In this document: piece by piece, positions 1 to 7,515 of the stretch | Position numbering within the stretch: position 1 is the first letter of the stretch | How the letters are laid out: every line of letters begins with the position of its first letter | Position numbers and translations under genes: made by a program | IMG/VR virus record: IMGVR_UViG_3300048507_000465 | Span: 1 to 64,000 of that record | DNA length: 64,000 nucleotides | From: a virus | Direction: 5' to 3' (one strand) | The notes under the pieces: model-generated | Databases searched by the model: none | The model's input: the letters and a program-made list of their open reading frames with translations, nothing else | What the model was told of the DNA's origin: nothing

Positions 1-930
1 GGTATTAAAGGCCAACCAGGTGCAAGTCCTGCTAAAGGTGGTGATGGTGATGGAGGTCCTGCTGGTTCTGATGGTGACAAAGGTGCAAAAGGTTTGCCAG
101 GCTCAAATGGTACGCCAGGTAGTAATGGTAGTGATGGTAGTGATGGTAGTTCAGGCCCTCAAGGTTTACCAGGTAAAGATGGTAAAGATGGTACAGATGG
201 TAGTCCGGGTGGTCCAGGCCCTAAAGGAGAACCTGGAGGTAATGGAACACCAGGAAGTAATGGTAATGATGGTAGGGATGGTGGCCCAGGCCCTAAAGGC
301 CAACCAGGTGAAAGCGGAACACCAGGTATTGATGGTAGGGATGGTAGGGATGGTAGTTCAGGCCCTCTAGGTTTACCAGGTGAAAGTGGTAGAGATGGTA
401 CAAATGGTAGTCCGGGTAGCCCAGGCCCTAAAGGCCAACCAGGTGAAAGCGGAACACCGGGTGCTGATGCTGCCCCTGGTTCAAATGGTGGCCCAGGCCC
501 TAAAGGCCAACCAGGTGAAAGCGGAACACCAGGTATTGATGGCGGTAACGGTAAAGATGGTAGCGCAGGCCCTCAAGGTTTACCAGGTGAAGATGGTAGT
601 GACGGTTCTAATGGTACTCCAGGTAGCGCAGGCCCTCCAGGTAATCCAGGTGAAGATGGTTCAAATGGTACTCCAGGTAGTAATGGTTCAAATGGTACTC
701 CAGGCTCGAAAGGTCAACCTGGTGAAAATGGTTCAAATGGTACACCAGGTAGTAATGGTAGTGATGGTAAAGATGGTAGCGCAGGCCCTCAAGGTAATCC
801 AGGTGAAGATGGTTCAAATGGTTTAAACGGTGGCTCAGGACCTCAAGGTGATCCAGGTGAAACTGGTCCCACAGGACCTCAAGGTTGGACCGGTCCTAAG
901 GGGCAAAAAGGTGATGCAGGAGACATAGGA
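1..930 (+). repeat. Collagen-coding tandem repeats with long exact copies
   Basis: The DNA has 9-bp periodicity (one Gly-X-Y triplet) and higher-order copies. A 56-bp block at 280-335 recurs exactly at 487-542, and most of it recurs at 413-468. The spacing of 207 bp is a multiple of 9, so gain or loss of units keeps the frame. Such identity over many synonymous positions points to recent duplication or recombination. Confidence 0.9.
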
Positions 931-1182
931 CCTCCAGGATCTGGTGGCGGTGAGCCGAAAGAACAACACCGAATGACTAATTTTGATAGAGGTACTGCAT
1001 ATGGTACATATGAATGTGATGGTGTTTCGTATAGCTGGGCTTTAGGTTCAGGTCAAACTATTGATTTATGTGCTGATCCAGGTAGTGTAAAGTGTAATTA
1101 TGGTGGATGTAGAGGATTAAGAGTCCAGGTAATTAGCCTTTGTGAAACATGTGGACTGGGTGGAGACTTTGGAGAAAGGTAA
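1..1182 (+). CDS. Collagen-like tail fibre protein (5' partial)
   Basis: The frame is open from base 1, so the gene starts upstream of the window; the first ATG at 94 is internal. About 310 residues are almost unbroken Gly-X-Y triplets, dominated by GTPG, GSNG, GPKG, GQPG, GLPG and GEDG, with rare breaks (GADAAPG). Pro and Lys often occupy the Y position: about eleven X-Lys-Gly and many X-Pro-Gly triplets, the sites used by collagen lysyl and prolyl hydroxylases. A globular tail of about 75 residues with six Cys (YEC, DLC, VKC, GGC, SLC, ETC) follows and may be the receptor-binding or trimerisation head. Collagen-like triple helices are known in phage tail fibres. The next gene is an S74-type fibre chaperone and then come hydroxylase and glycosyltransferase genes, so this is their likely substrate (inference). 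Confidence 0.9.
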   Translation, partial: GIKGQPGASPAKGGDGDGGPAGSDGDKGAKGLPGSNGTPGSNGSDGSDGSSGPQGLPGKDGKDGTDGSPGGPGPKGEPGGNGTPGSNGNDGRDGGPGPKGQPGESGTPGIDGRDGRDGSSGPLGLPGESGRDGTNGSPGSPGPKGQPGESGTPGADAAPGSNGGPGPKGQPGESGTPGIDGGNGKDGSAGPQGLPGEDGSDGSNGTPGSAGPPGNPGEDGSNGTPGSNGSNGTPGSKGQPGENGSNGTPGSNGSDGKDGSAGPQGNPGEDGSNGLNGGSGPQGDPGETGPTGPQGWTGPKGQKGDAGDIGPPGSGGGEPKEQHRMTNFDRGTAYGTYECDGVSYSWALGSGQTIDLCADPGSVKCNYGGCRGLRVQVISLCETCGLGGDFGER

Positions 1183-1197
1183 ATAAAGTAAAGAATT

Positions 1198-1920
1198 ATG
1201 AATAATGTTGTATCAGATATAAGACTAATGTCTATAGAGTCTCTTGAACAGTCTATAGAAAAAATAAGACAATTACAGTCATACTATTTTCGTACAAATG
1301 AAACTGCTAGATCCTTTGGATGGGATAGTGAATCATTTTGGGAAAATGGTATTGAACCTAAGCATATTGGGTTAATGGCACAGGATCTTCAGGCTATAGA
1401 ACCACTTCTTGTAAATGAAATTGAATTTGCACCCGGATATTATAGAATAGAGTATAATCAGTTAAATGTTCTTTTAATCGAAGCTATAAAAAATTTAAAT
1501 ACTAGAGCAGAATCTATTAAACAAACTTTAGGTATGTCGGCGGCTGATACATTTTCTACAACTACTAAATCTGCAACATGGAGCTACAATCCAATTCAAT
1601 ATGAATTAGACACCTTAGGTGCTAAAGGAGCTAACTTTACTATAAATATTACAGAAACTAATCACAACAAGTTTTGGTGTAATTATACTATAAGTGGAAA
1701 TATATCTATTTCGGATTTTAATAACGAATCTGATTTTTTCCAGTTAGATAATGAAATGCATGGGAATGTTAATATAAAAAATGGAACTGGAAGTATACAT
1801 TTTGACTTTAAAAATTCAGCATGGAATGTTGGTAAAAATCTTACTATAACTCTATGGGAAAAAGATAGTGAAGGTATTTCTACAAGTTCACAGTCTATTA
1901 CTATACAATTACAGGATTAA
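1198..1920 (+). CDS. Stand-alone S74-type intramolecular chaperone domain protein
   Basis: Residues 6-103 match the peptidase S74 / endosialidase C-terminal chaperone domain: SDIRLM at 6-11, IGLMAQDLQAIEPLLV at 57-72, and the closing helix RIEYNQLNVLLIEAIKNL at 83-100. This domain normally sits at the C-terminus of a fibre, helps trimer folding and cuts itself off with a Ser-Lys dyad (SDxRLK). Here it is a separate gene, 15 bases after the collagen stop and in the same frame, with two in-frame TAA codons between. The expected Lys is Met11. A beta-rich C-terminal domain of about 130 residues follows. I infer a chaperone acting in trans on the collagen fibre, with self-cleavage lost; a structural role in the fibre tip is the alternative. 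Confidence 0.8.
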   Translation: MNNVVSDIRLMSIESLEQSIEKIRQLQSYYFRTNETARSFGWDSESFWENGIEPKHIGLMAQDLQAIEPLLVNEIEFAPGYYRIEYNQLNVLLIEAIKNLNTRAESIKQTLGMSAADTFSTTTKSATWSYNPIQYELDTLGAKGANFTINITETNHNKFWCNYTISGNISISDFNNESDFFQLDNEMHGNVNIKNGTGSIHFDFKNSAWNVGKNLTITLWEKDSEGISTSSQSITIQLQD

Positions 1921-1973
1921 TATAAACATTTTTCAATTTACTCATATAATATGTAAATAATATATTATATCAT

Positions 1974-2597
1974 ATGAATAATCCTATACCTAAAAATGTT
2001 CTACAATATACTAAAGAAGTAGATCTTCAAAATTATTACTGGTTCCGAAATGCTTTTTCTAAAGAAGATGTAGATAAAGTATTAGACTTGTGCTCTCAAC
2101 TAGAAGAAACAAGAGCTGGTGTAATAGGAACTGAAAATGAAGATTTAGTAAGAACTTCTATAATAAAATGGATTCCTAAAACTGAAAATTTTCAGTGGAT
2201 ATATGAAAAATTAATGGCCCTTTCTGTTACGGCTAATAATGAAATGTGGAATTTTGATTTAGTATCTTCTTTAGAAAGTATACAATACACAGAATACTAT
2301 GCTTCAGAAAACGGACATTATGGTTGGCACCAAGATATAGGTACTGGTGAATTACCATCTAAAAGAAAGGTATCAATTACTATTCAGCTTTCGGAAGATG
2401 ATGAATATGAAGGTGGTGATCTACAAATATGTACTGGCGGTTTAGGAGATGGTAATTTAGATAGAACTAAAACATGTCCAAGAGGAAAGGGTGTCGGTGT
2501 TTTATTTCCAAGTTATATGATGCATAGAGTTACTCCTGTAACTAAAGGTGTTAGAAAAAGTCTAGTACTTTGGGTAGGCGGAAGCTCATATAGATAA
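1974..2597 (+). CDS. 2-oxoglutarate/Fe(II) oxygenase, prolyl 4-hydroxylase-like (P4Hc/PKHD type)
   Basis: A 207-residue protein with the double-stranded beta-helix signature: HxD at His119/Asp121 (GWHQDIG), distal His184 (MMHRVTPV) and the 2-oxoglutarate-binding Arg194 (GVRKSLVLW), plus YEGGDLQI in between. Length and motif spacing fit the P4Hc/PKHD hydroxylases, which hydroxylate Pro or related residues using O2, 2-oxoglutarate and Fe(II). It lies two genes after the collagen-like fibre and one before a lysyl-hydroxylase fusion, so hydroxylation of X-Pro-Gly in the fibre is the natural hypothesis. Substrate is inferred, since related phage oxygenases act on other proteins or nucleic acids. 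No Shine-Dalgarno is visible; the start follows an AT-rich leader. Confidence 0.85.
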   Translation: MNNPIPKNVLQYTKEVDLQNYYWFRNAFSKEDVDKVLDLCSQLEETRAGVIGTENEDLVRTSIIKWIPKTENFQWIYEKLMALSVTANNEMWNFDLVSSLESIQYTEYYASENGHYGWHQDIGTGELPSKRKVSITIQLSEDDEYEGGDLQICTGGLGDGNLDRTKTCPRGKGVGVLFPSYMMHRVTPVTKGVRKSLVLWVGGSSYR

Positions 2598-2604
2598 TTT
2601 TAAT

Positions 2605-3678
2605 ATGAAAATACTTTTTTGGGTAGGTTACTATAAAAATAACTGGGGGCCAGATTCAACTAACTTAGCAGGTTCAGAAATTGCTACAATAAATATTGTA
2701 GAAAATTTAAAACTTTTTGGCCATGAGATTGTAGTGTCTGGTGATGTTATAGATTCTCATAAAAATGGTGTAACATGGTGTAACCTAGATAAAATACATA
2801 AAAATCATTTTGATTCTTTTGATATTATAGTAGGTCTTAATTATGCAAACGTTGTAAAGGAATTTGAAAAGTATAATTGCAAAAAGATTTTATGGGCTCA
2901 TAACACAGAAATTTACAAATGGTGGAGAGGTAAAGAATTAGAAGATTATGATAGCATATTAGACTATCGTACTAAACAAATAGATAAGATTATATGTTTA
3001 ACTAGCTGGCATGTTAATGCTATTCACAAATGGCACAGTTGGCATAGTGACTCTACTGAAATAATTGCAAATGGGATTAATAAAAAAGATTTTATAGGTA
3101 GGCCTAATAAAAAGATAAATAGTTTTATATGGTCCTCCGCGGTAGATAGGGGTCTAGAAGATTTACTTAAAAATTGGCATAAAATAAAATCAGTTTTACC
3201 AAATGCAACTTTAAAAGTATTCTTTCCTGAATATAGTTATCAAGTATCTCCGGAACTGACTAATAAAATAGTAAACTCTAAAGAAGAATTAATCAATATA
3301 GGTATAGAAATTATAGGTCCTGTAGATCAAAAAACATTACATGACGCAATGTTAAGATCAGAATATTGGTGTTATCTAACTGACTATGAAGAAACATATT
3401 GTATTACTGCTTTAGAAATGCAATATGCTGGAGTATTACCCATAGTTACTAAAGTTGCTGCATTAAAAGAAACAGTAATAAGCGGTATCATGTTAGAAAA
3501 TACGGAAACAAAATGGGACGATTTAGTAAAAACATTATCTAAGCTTTCGCCTTCTCTTAAAAAGTTTTCTCAAAATAAAGCTATAGAATGGGCAAGTAGA
3601 CAAACATGGTATTCTAGATCTATAGAGTGGGATAGCCTACTTAAACATTTAGTAAAAGAAGATAAAAATAAAATATGA
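2605..3678 (+). CDS. Glycosyltransferase family 4-like (GT-B fold)
   Basis: A 357-residue GT-B enzyme. The N-terminal Rossmann half carries MKILFWVGYY and the glycine loop LAGSE at 21-25. The C-terminal half has the retaining-GT E-x7-E motif (Glu263 to Glu271, in EETYCITALE) followed by QYAGVLPIVT and VAALKETV, typical of nucleotide-sugar binding in GT4. Donor and acceptor cannot be read from sequence. It overlaps the next gene (GT25-lysyl hydroxylase) by four bases (ATGA) and follows the 2OG oxygenase by seven bases. Coupling in one transcript with collagen-modifying enzymes suggests it extends the sugar on hydroxylysine of the fibre (inference). Confidence 0.85.
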   Translation: MKILFWVGYYKNNWGPDSTNLAGSEIATINIVENLKLFGHEIVVSGDVIDSHKNGVTWCNLDKIHKNHFDSFDIIVGLNYANVVKEFEKYNCKKILWAHNTEIYKWWRGKELEDYDSILDYRTKQIDKIICLTSWHVNAIHKWHSWHSDSTEIIANGINKKDFIGRPNKKINSFIWSSAVDRGLEDLLKNWHKIKSVLPNATLKVFFPEYSYQVSPELTNKIVNSKEELINIGIEIIGPVDQKTLHDAMLRSEYWCYLTDYEETYCITALEMQYAGVLPIVTKVAALKETVISGIMLENTETKWDDLVKTLSKLSPSLKKFSQNKAIEWASRQTWYSRSIEWDSLLKHLVKEDKNKI

Positions 3679-4991
3679 AAATAGATAAAATTTATGTAAT
3701 ATCTTTAGATGCTGGAGTTGTTTCAGCACAAGATAGAATAGTTAATAAGTTAAGAGATTTTAAATTTAAAAATCAAACGCCTTATGAAATTATGCAGGCA
3801 TATGATGCTAGGACCGGTGATTTTCCGGATGGAGTTTCAACATATCAAAGCTGGAATTTAGGTAAAGATAATTGGAATGAATGGTGGCAAAGAGATGTAT
3901 TACCAGGTGAAGTTGGATGTGGTATTAGTCACTCTATGATTTGGAAGAAAATGATAGAAGAGGGAGTAGAACGTGCATTAATATTAGAAGATGATTTTAA
4001 AACTAAAAATAGTATTGATGATTTACCAGAACCTCAAAATCCATTTGATCTGATATGGTTAGGCAGGGGCGTAATAAATAAAGATGAATCTAGTATGGGA
4101 GATTGTTGGGTTAAGCCTAAAAATTCATATAGAACACATTCATACTTATTAACATTAGAGGGTGCTAAAAAATTAGCAAATACAAACTACTTTAATAATA
4201 TAATTCCAGTAGATGAGTTTTTATCAGCATGTACATATTCGCATAGAAGACCTGATATTGTTAAATTATTTCCACCTATATTAAATGCATTAGCACATAA
4301 AGACGAACATTTTACATGGCAAGATAGATCAAAAGCTGAATCTACAATAGAATCAATACAAAAACCTGATTATGGTAATTTTGAAGTATTAGACGATTCG
4401 GATTGGGAAGCTTGGAAGGAGAAGTATTTAAATTTAACTACATTAAAGGGTGAATGGGATTTAATGGTTGATGATTTAGGACATAATATATATGAGTTTC
4501 CACTATTTACAGAAAGATTTTGTAGAGAAATAGTGGCTATGGCAGAAGCTAAAGATAAGTGGACTATTGATAGACATGCTAATTATCCTACAAATGATGT
4601 ATTGTTAAATGAGATAGGACTTAATAATATCTATGATAGAGTTTTACATGAAGTGGTTAGACCTCTTTGTATTCATTTATGGAAATTAGAAGGACCTTCA
4701 TGGGATGCTTTTTCTAATGAAAACTTTATGGCAAGATATACTATGTCTAGACAATCACATCTAGCGCTACACCATGATAGAAGCCACTTAACGTTAGTTG
4801 TAAAACTTAATGATGAATTTGATGGTGGAGGAACTTGGTTCCCTAAATATAATCTATTATCAAATCCAGAACGTATTGGTACTGCAACAATCCATCCTGG
4901 AATGATTACACACCAACATGGCGCAAGGCCAATATATGCAGGTAGAAGATATATTGCAGTATCTTTTATTAGAACACATGATGAACCTTAA
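3675..4991 (+). CDS. GT25 glycosyltransferase - procollagen lysyl hydroxylase (PLOD-like) fusion
   Basis: A 438-residue two-domain protein. Residues about 1-210 match GT25: KIYVISLD at 4-11, GCGISHSMIW, LILEDD with Glu105-Asp106-Asp107, then SYLLTLEGAKKL and PVDEFL. Residues about 250-435 match the catalytic domain of procollagen-lysine 5-dioxygenase: MARYT, HHD with His366/Asp368, the FDGGGTWFPKYN stretch, HPGMITHQH with distal His413, and GRRYIAVSF with 2OG-binding Arg425. All metal and co-substrate residues are present. Human LH3 has the same order (GT half, then LH half), and Mimivirus L230 also joins these two activities. Expected reactions are Lys to hydroxylysine in X-Lys-Gly, then sugar transfer to it. 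The neighbouring collagen-like fibre supplies such sites. Start is set by the ATGA overlap with the upstream GT. Confidence 0.88.
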   Translation: MKIDKIYVISLDAGVVSAQDRIVNKLRDFKFKNQTPYEIMQAYDARTGDFPDGVSTYQSWNLGKDNWNEWWQRDVLPGEVGCGISHSMIWKKMIEEGVERALILEDDFKTKNSIDDLPEPQNPFDLIWLGRGVINKDESSMGDCWVKPKNSYRTHSYLLTLEGAKKLANTNYFNNIIPVDEFLSACTYSHRRPDIVKLFPPILNALAHKDEHFTWQDRSKAESTIESIQKPDYGNFEVLDDSDWEAWKEKYLNLTTLKGEWDLMVDDLGHNIYEFPLFTERFCREIVAMAEAKDKWTIDRHANYPTNDVLLNEIGLNNIYDRVLHEVVRPLCIHLWKLEGPSWDAFSNENFMARYTMSRQSHLALHHDRSHLTLVVKLNDEFDGGGTWFPKYNLLSNPERIGTATIHPGMITHQHGARPIYAGRRYIAVSFIRTHDEP

Positions 4992-5006
4992 ATAATAAAT
5001 AATAAA

Positions 5007-5864
5007 ATGATAAACACTAGCATATTTTTTGCAGATCCACAATCTGATCCAGAAAGAATGGCGATTTCTCCTAGTAAAAATTGGGGAGATGTGATTTCTT
5101 ACATGTTGATTAAATATTTTTCTAAAAGTAATAAAATTGCGCCGGAAGATGTTTTTTGGTTTGATCCGAATGGTGTGCAGTTACTTAAAAATGGAAAAAT
5201 TCTAGCAGTTGGAAGTGCTATGAAATTTACTAAACCAAATGATTTAGTTTGGGGAACTGGAGTTATTTCTCCTGGAACAATAGGCGACATTCCTAAAAAA
5301 GTATATGCTGTACGGGGGCCTTTAAGTAAAAATGAAATGATTAAAAAAGGAATTAAAGTTCCTGAAATATATGGAGATCCCGCACTTCTTTTTCCAAAAA
5401 TATACAATCCATCAAATGTAATTAGAAAGAAACATAAACTTGGTATTATACCTCATTATATAGATTATGTAGATTCTAATGTAATAGATAGGCTAAAAGA
5501 ACTTGAACAACAAGGCATTAAAATTATTAATATAACAGCAGGTGTATTTCATTTTATAGATGAAATATTATCATGTGAAAAAATAGTATCTTCAACATTA
5601 CACGGTCTAATTGCTGCAGATGCTTATGGAATACCAAATGCTAGAATTAAACTTTCTAATAGAATACAAGGCGGTAATTTTAAATATGATGATTACTATG
5701 CATCAATACATAGACCTAGTTTGTTAAACAATATAAATATATTTGAACCAATAAATTTAAATACTTTAATGAATTTACAGTTTAATTGTGAATTTAATCT
5801 AGATTTAGATTTATTATTGAATAACTCTCCATGGATGGATCCAGATAATAAAGACTATTTTTAA
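5007..5864 (+). CDS. Polysaccharide pyruvyl transferase family protein (ExoV-like)
   Basis: A 285-residue protein with the ordered signatures of the PS_pyruv_trans family: NWGD at 25-28, LAVGS at 66-70, VWGTG at 81-85, AVRGPLS at 101-107, YGDPALL at 122-128, IPHYID at 148-153 and STLHGLIAADAYGIP at 196-210. Members transfer pyruvate from phosphoenolpyruvate to a sugar, making an acidic ketal on exopolysaccharides or cell-wall glycans. It lies 15 bases after the GT25-lysyl hydroxylase fusion. In this context it may cap the glycan put on the phage collagen, or alternatively alter host surface sugar. The family call is firm; the acceptor is unknown. Confidence 0.85.
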   Translation: MINTSIFFADPQSDPERMAISPSKNWGDVISYMLIKYFSKSNKIAPEDVFWFDPNGVQLLKNGKILAVGSAMKFTKPNDLVWGTGVISPGTIGDIPKKVYAVRGPLSKNEMIKKGIKVPEIYGDPALLFPKIYNPSNVIRKKHKLGIIPHYIDYVDSNVIDRLKELEQQGIKIINITAGVFHFIDEILSCEKIVSSTLHGLIAADAYGIPNARIKLSNRIQGGNFKYDDYYASIHRPSLLNNINIFEPINLNTLMNLQFNCEFNLDLDLLLNNSPWMDPDNKDYF

Positions 5865-5886
5865 TAATACATGAAACACAAATAAT

Positions 5887-6315
5887 ATGAAAAAAGAATT
5901 AAATTTAAAATCAATAACAGGAGATGATGGACATCTTGTTTCTCCAGTTTTAAATAAAGGATGTAAAAATTACTTAATTGATATTGATGGTACAGTTACA
6001 GATGATGTACCAAACGAAGAACCAGAGAGAATGTCAGTAGTCTTACCGTATCAGGGATCTGTAGAGACTCTTAATAAATGGTATGACGAAGGACATGTAA
6101 TTACTTTCTTTACTTCAAGAACTGAAGAGGTAAGAGATATTACAGAGACTTGGTTAAATAAGCATGGATTCAAATACCATGGTCTACTAATGGGTAAACC
6201 TAGAGGTGGTAACTATCACTGGGTTGATAACCATATTGTCAAAGGTACAAGATATGAAGGTAAATGGGCTGATTTGGTTAGAGAAGAAAGAACTATAGAA
6301 GTATTTCCTTCTTAA
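5887..6315 (+). CDS. HAD-superfamily phosphatase
   Basis: A 142-residue protein with HAD motif I DIDGT (nucleophile Asp32, acid Asp34), motif II FFTSRTEE, and a C-terminal HWVDNHI region in place of motif IV. There is no large cap domain, so it is a small capless or C0-type phosphatase. A sugar-phosphate or nucleotide-sugar precursor is a plausible substrate because it follows glycosyltransferase and pyruvyl transferase genes, but no substrate residue is recognisable. It differs from the nucleotidase-like HAD proteins at 14688 and 15477. Confidence 0.75.
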   Translation: MKKELNLKSITGDDGHLVSPVLNKGCKNYLIDIDGTVTDDVPNEEPERMSVVLPYQGSVETLNKWYDEGHVITFFTSRTEEVRDITETWLNKHGFKYHGLLMGKPRGGNYHWVDNHIVKGTRYEGKWADLVREERTIEVFPS

Positions 6316-6324
6316 AGTATCATA

Positions 6325-6334
6325 GATATATAAT
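6325..6334 (+). promoter_or_regulatory. GATATATAAT motif two bases before the ATG
   Basis: Exact GATATATAAT, two bases before the start codon at 6337. The same arrangement occurs at 9400 and 19868. It resembles a T4-type late promoter (TATAAATA), but transcription from it would start past the ATG, so its role here is uncertain. Confidence 0.4.
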
Positions 6335-6336
6335 CT

Positions 6337-7263
6337 ATGATTATTAAAAATCTTAAATCATTTATTGCTGAACGTGAAGGAGGCTTGCATAAAGTTATTA
6401 TGTGTGTATCTACTGAACTTACAGATTTTAAATACGTTACTGATGATAGCTGTTTTGCAAATCGGTATATGGAATTATTTACTAAAGGTAGTAAACCTAA
6501 AGTAGCTAATTTGCCAGTAATTAACTTTTGTAACATTCATACTAAAACGTTATTAGATGCTGGAACTCCAAAGGAATTAATCTATAATCCCGAAGAGAAA
6601 AAGATGGAAATCGCATCTAAAGTAAAGTGGCACAAAACTCACGCAAATTCAAAGCACGTTCCTAATACAGTTTCTGATGAAAAAGATTTAAATCAGTTAA
6701 AGTTCCCTATCATAGCGAAACCTGATAACAGATATTCAGGCCAGGGTATTATTAAAATAGATACTATTAAAGAAGCTAATGATATGGATCTTTCTGACTT
6801 TGAAGTTTTTAGTGAGAAGATAGACATCGCTGAAGAACATAGAATAATGATGTGGAGGGGTGAGCCTGTTATGTGGGTACAAAGAGTACACGGTAACGAG
6901 GAGACCAAAAAGATGACAAAGAAGAAAGAAGATAAGTTATATTTTAAATATGTCTTAAAGGATTTAAAGAATATGCCAGAAGATTGGCAGGTTGTATTTA
7001 ATGAAATGGCAGACGTTCATAAAGAACTAGACATATATTCAATAGACCTAATGGTTGACACTAAAGGAAAACCTTGGGTAGTAGAGATGTCTTCTGAATT
7101 TGCGCCTCTTTATGGTGTAATGGCACAACTTTACAAAAAAGTCTATCATGATTATTATGGTAAAAAATTAAATCCGAGCGAAGAAGCACAGATAGATATG
7201 TACCAAAAGAAAGATATTGAAAGCACAATTAACTTTGATAAAAAAAGATTTAGTATAGAGTAA
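6337..7263 (+). CDS. ATP-grasp domain protein
   Basis: A 308-residue protein with ATP-grasp features: FPIIAKPDNRYSGQGI (Lys128 and glycine loop 135-138), a strand with VFSEKIDIAEEHRI, and the metal-binding C-terminal segment IDLMVDTKGKPWVVEMSSE. ATP-grasp enzymes join a carboxylate to an amine, thiol or similar group through an acyl phosphate. No substrate domain is recognised. It closes the glycan/collagen-modification gene run with only two bases to the next gene, so ligating an amino group to a glycan or to the fibre is possible, but this is speculation. Confidence 0.75.
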   Translation: MIIKNLKSFIAEREGGLHKVIMCVSTELTDFKYVTDDSCFANRYMELFTKGSKPKVANLPVINFCNIHTKTLLDAGTPKELIYNPEEKKMEIASKVKWHKTHANSKHVPNTVSDEKDLNQLKFPIIAKPDNRYSGQGIIKIDTIKEANDMDLSDFEVFSEKIDIAEEHRIMMWRGEPVMWVQRVHGNEETKKMTKKKEDKLYFKYVLKDLKNMPEDWQVVFNEMADVHKELDIYSIDLMVDTKGKPWVVEMSSEFAPLYGVMAQLYKKVYHDYYGKKLNPSEEAQIDMYQKKDIESTINFDKKRFSIE

Positions 7264-7265
7264 TT

Positions 7266-7505
7266 ATGGCTAAAACAGATTATAGATGTATGCAAATATG
7301 TATTTGGTTACACCATATGCATGTAGATCCTATGTTTGATTTTTTAAACGGTAGGATTAAAGAAGCACCTGACTATTATCTTAGCCATGATGTTGTACCA
7401 AGTTCTATTACAGGTGGTTATGTTCAAATCGCACTTTCTTTTGAAGCTTATTCTTTACTAACCTCTACTAAGGACTGGGAAGCTTCTAACGGTTGGATGA
7501 CTTAA
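7266..7505 (+). CDS. Hypothetical protein, 79 aa
   Basis: Starts two bases after the ATP-grasp stop and is clearly co-transcribed with it. It is rich in aromatic residues, His and Met (ICIWLHHMHVDPMFDFLNGR) with no signal peptide or clear membrane segment. I do not recognise a family. Confidence 0.6.
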   Translation: MAKTDYRCMQICIWLHHMHVDPMFDFLNGRIKEAPDYYLSHDVVPSSITGGYVQIALSFEAYSLLTSTKDWEASNGWMT

Positions 7506-7515
7506 ACGACAAATT

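Noticed and set aside
20-826. Long second-frame reading frames across the collagen repeats (Val/Met/Gln-rich)
   Set aside because: Repeat-derived shadows of the Gly-X-Y frame. GGTxxx triplets read as Val/Met in the +1 frame and no fold or start context supports them.
1-930. Repeat array considered as CRISPR or regulatory repeats
   Set aside because: Unit length is 9 bp and encodes Gly-X-Y; there are no regular spacers.
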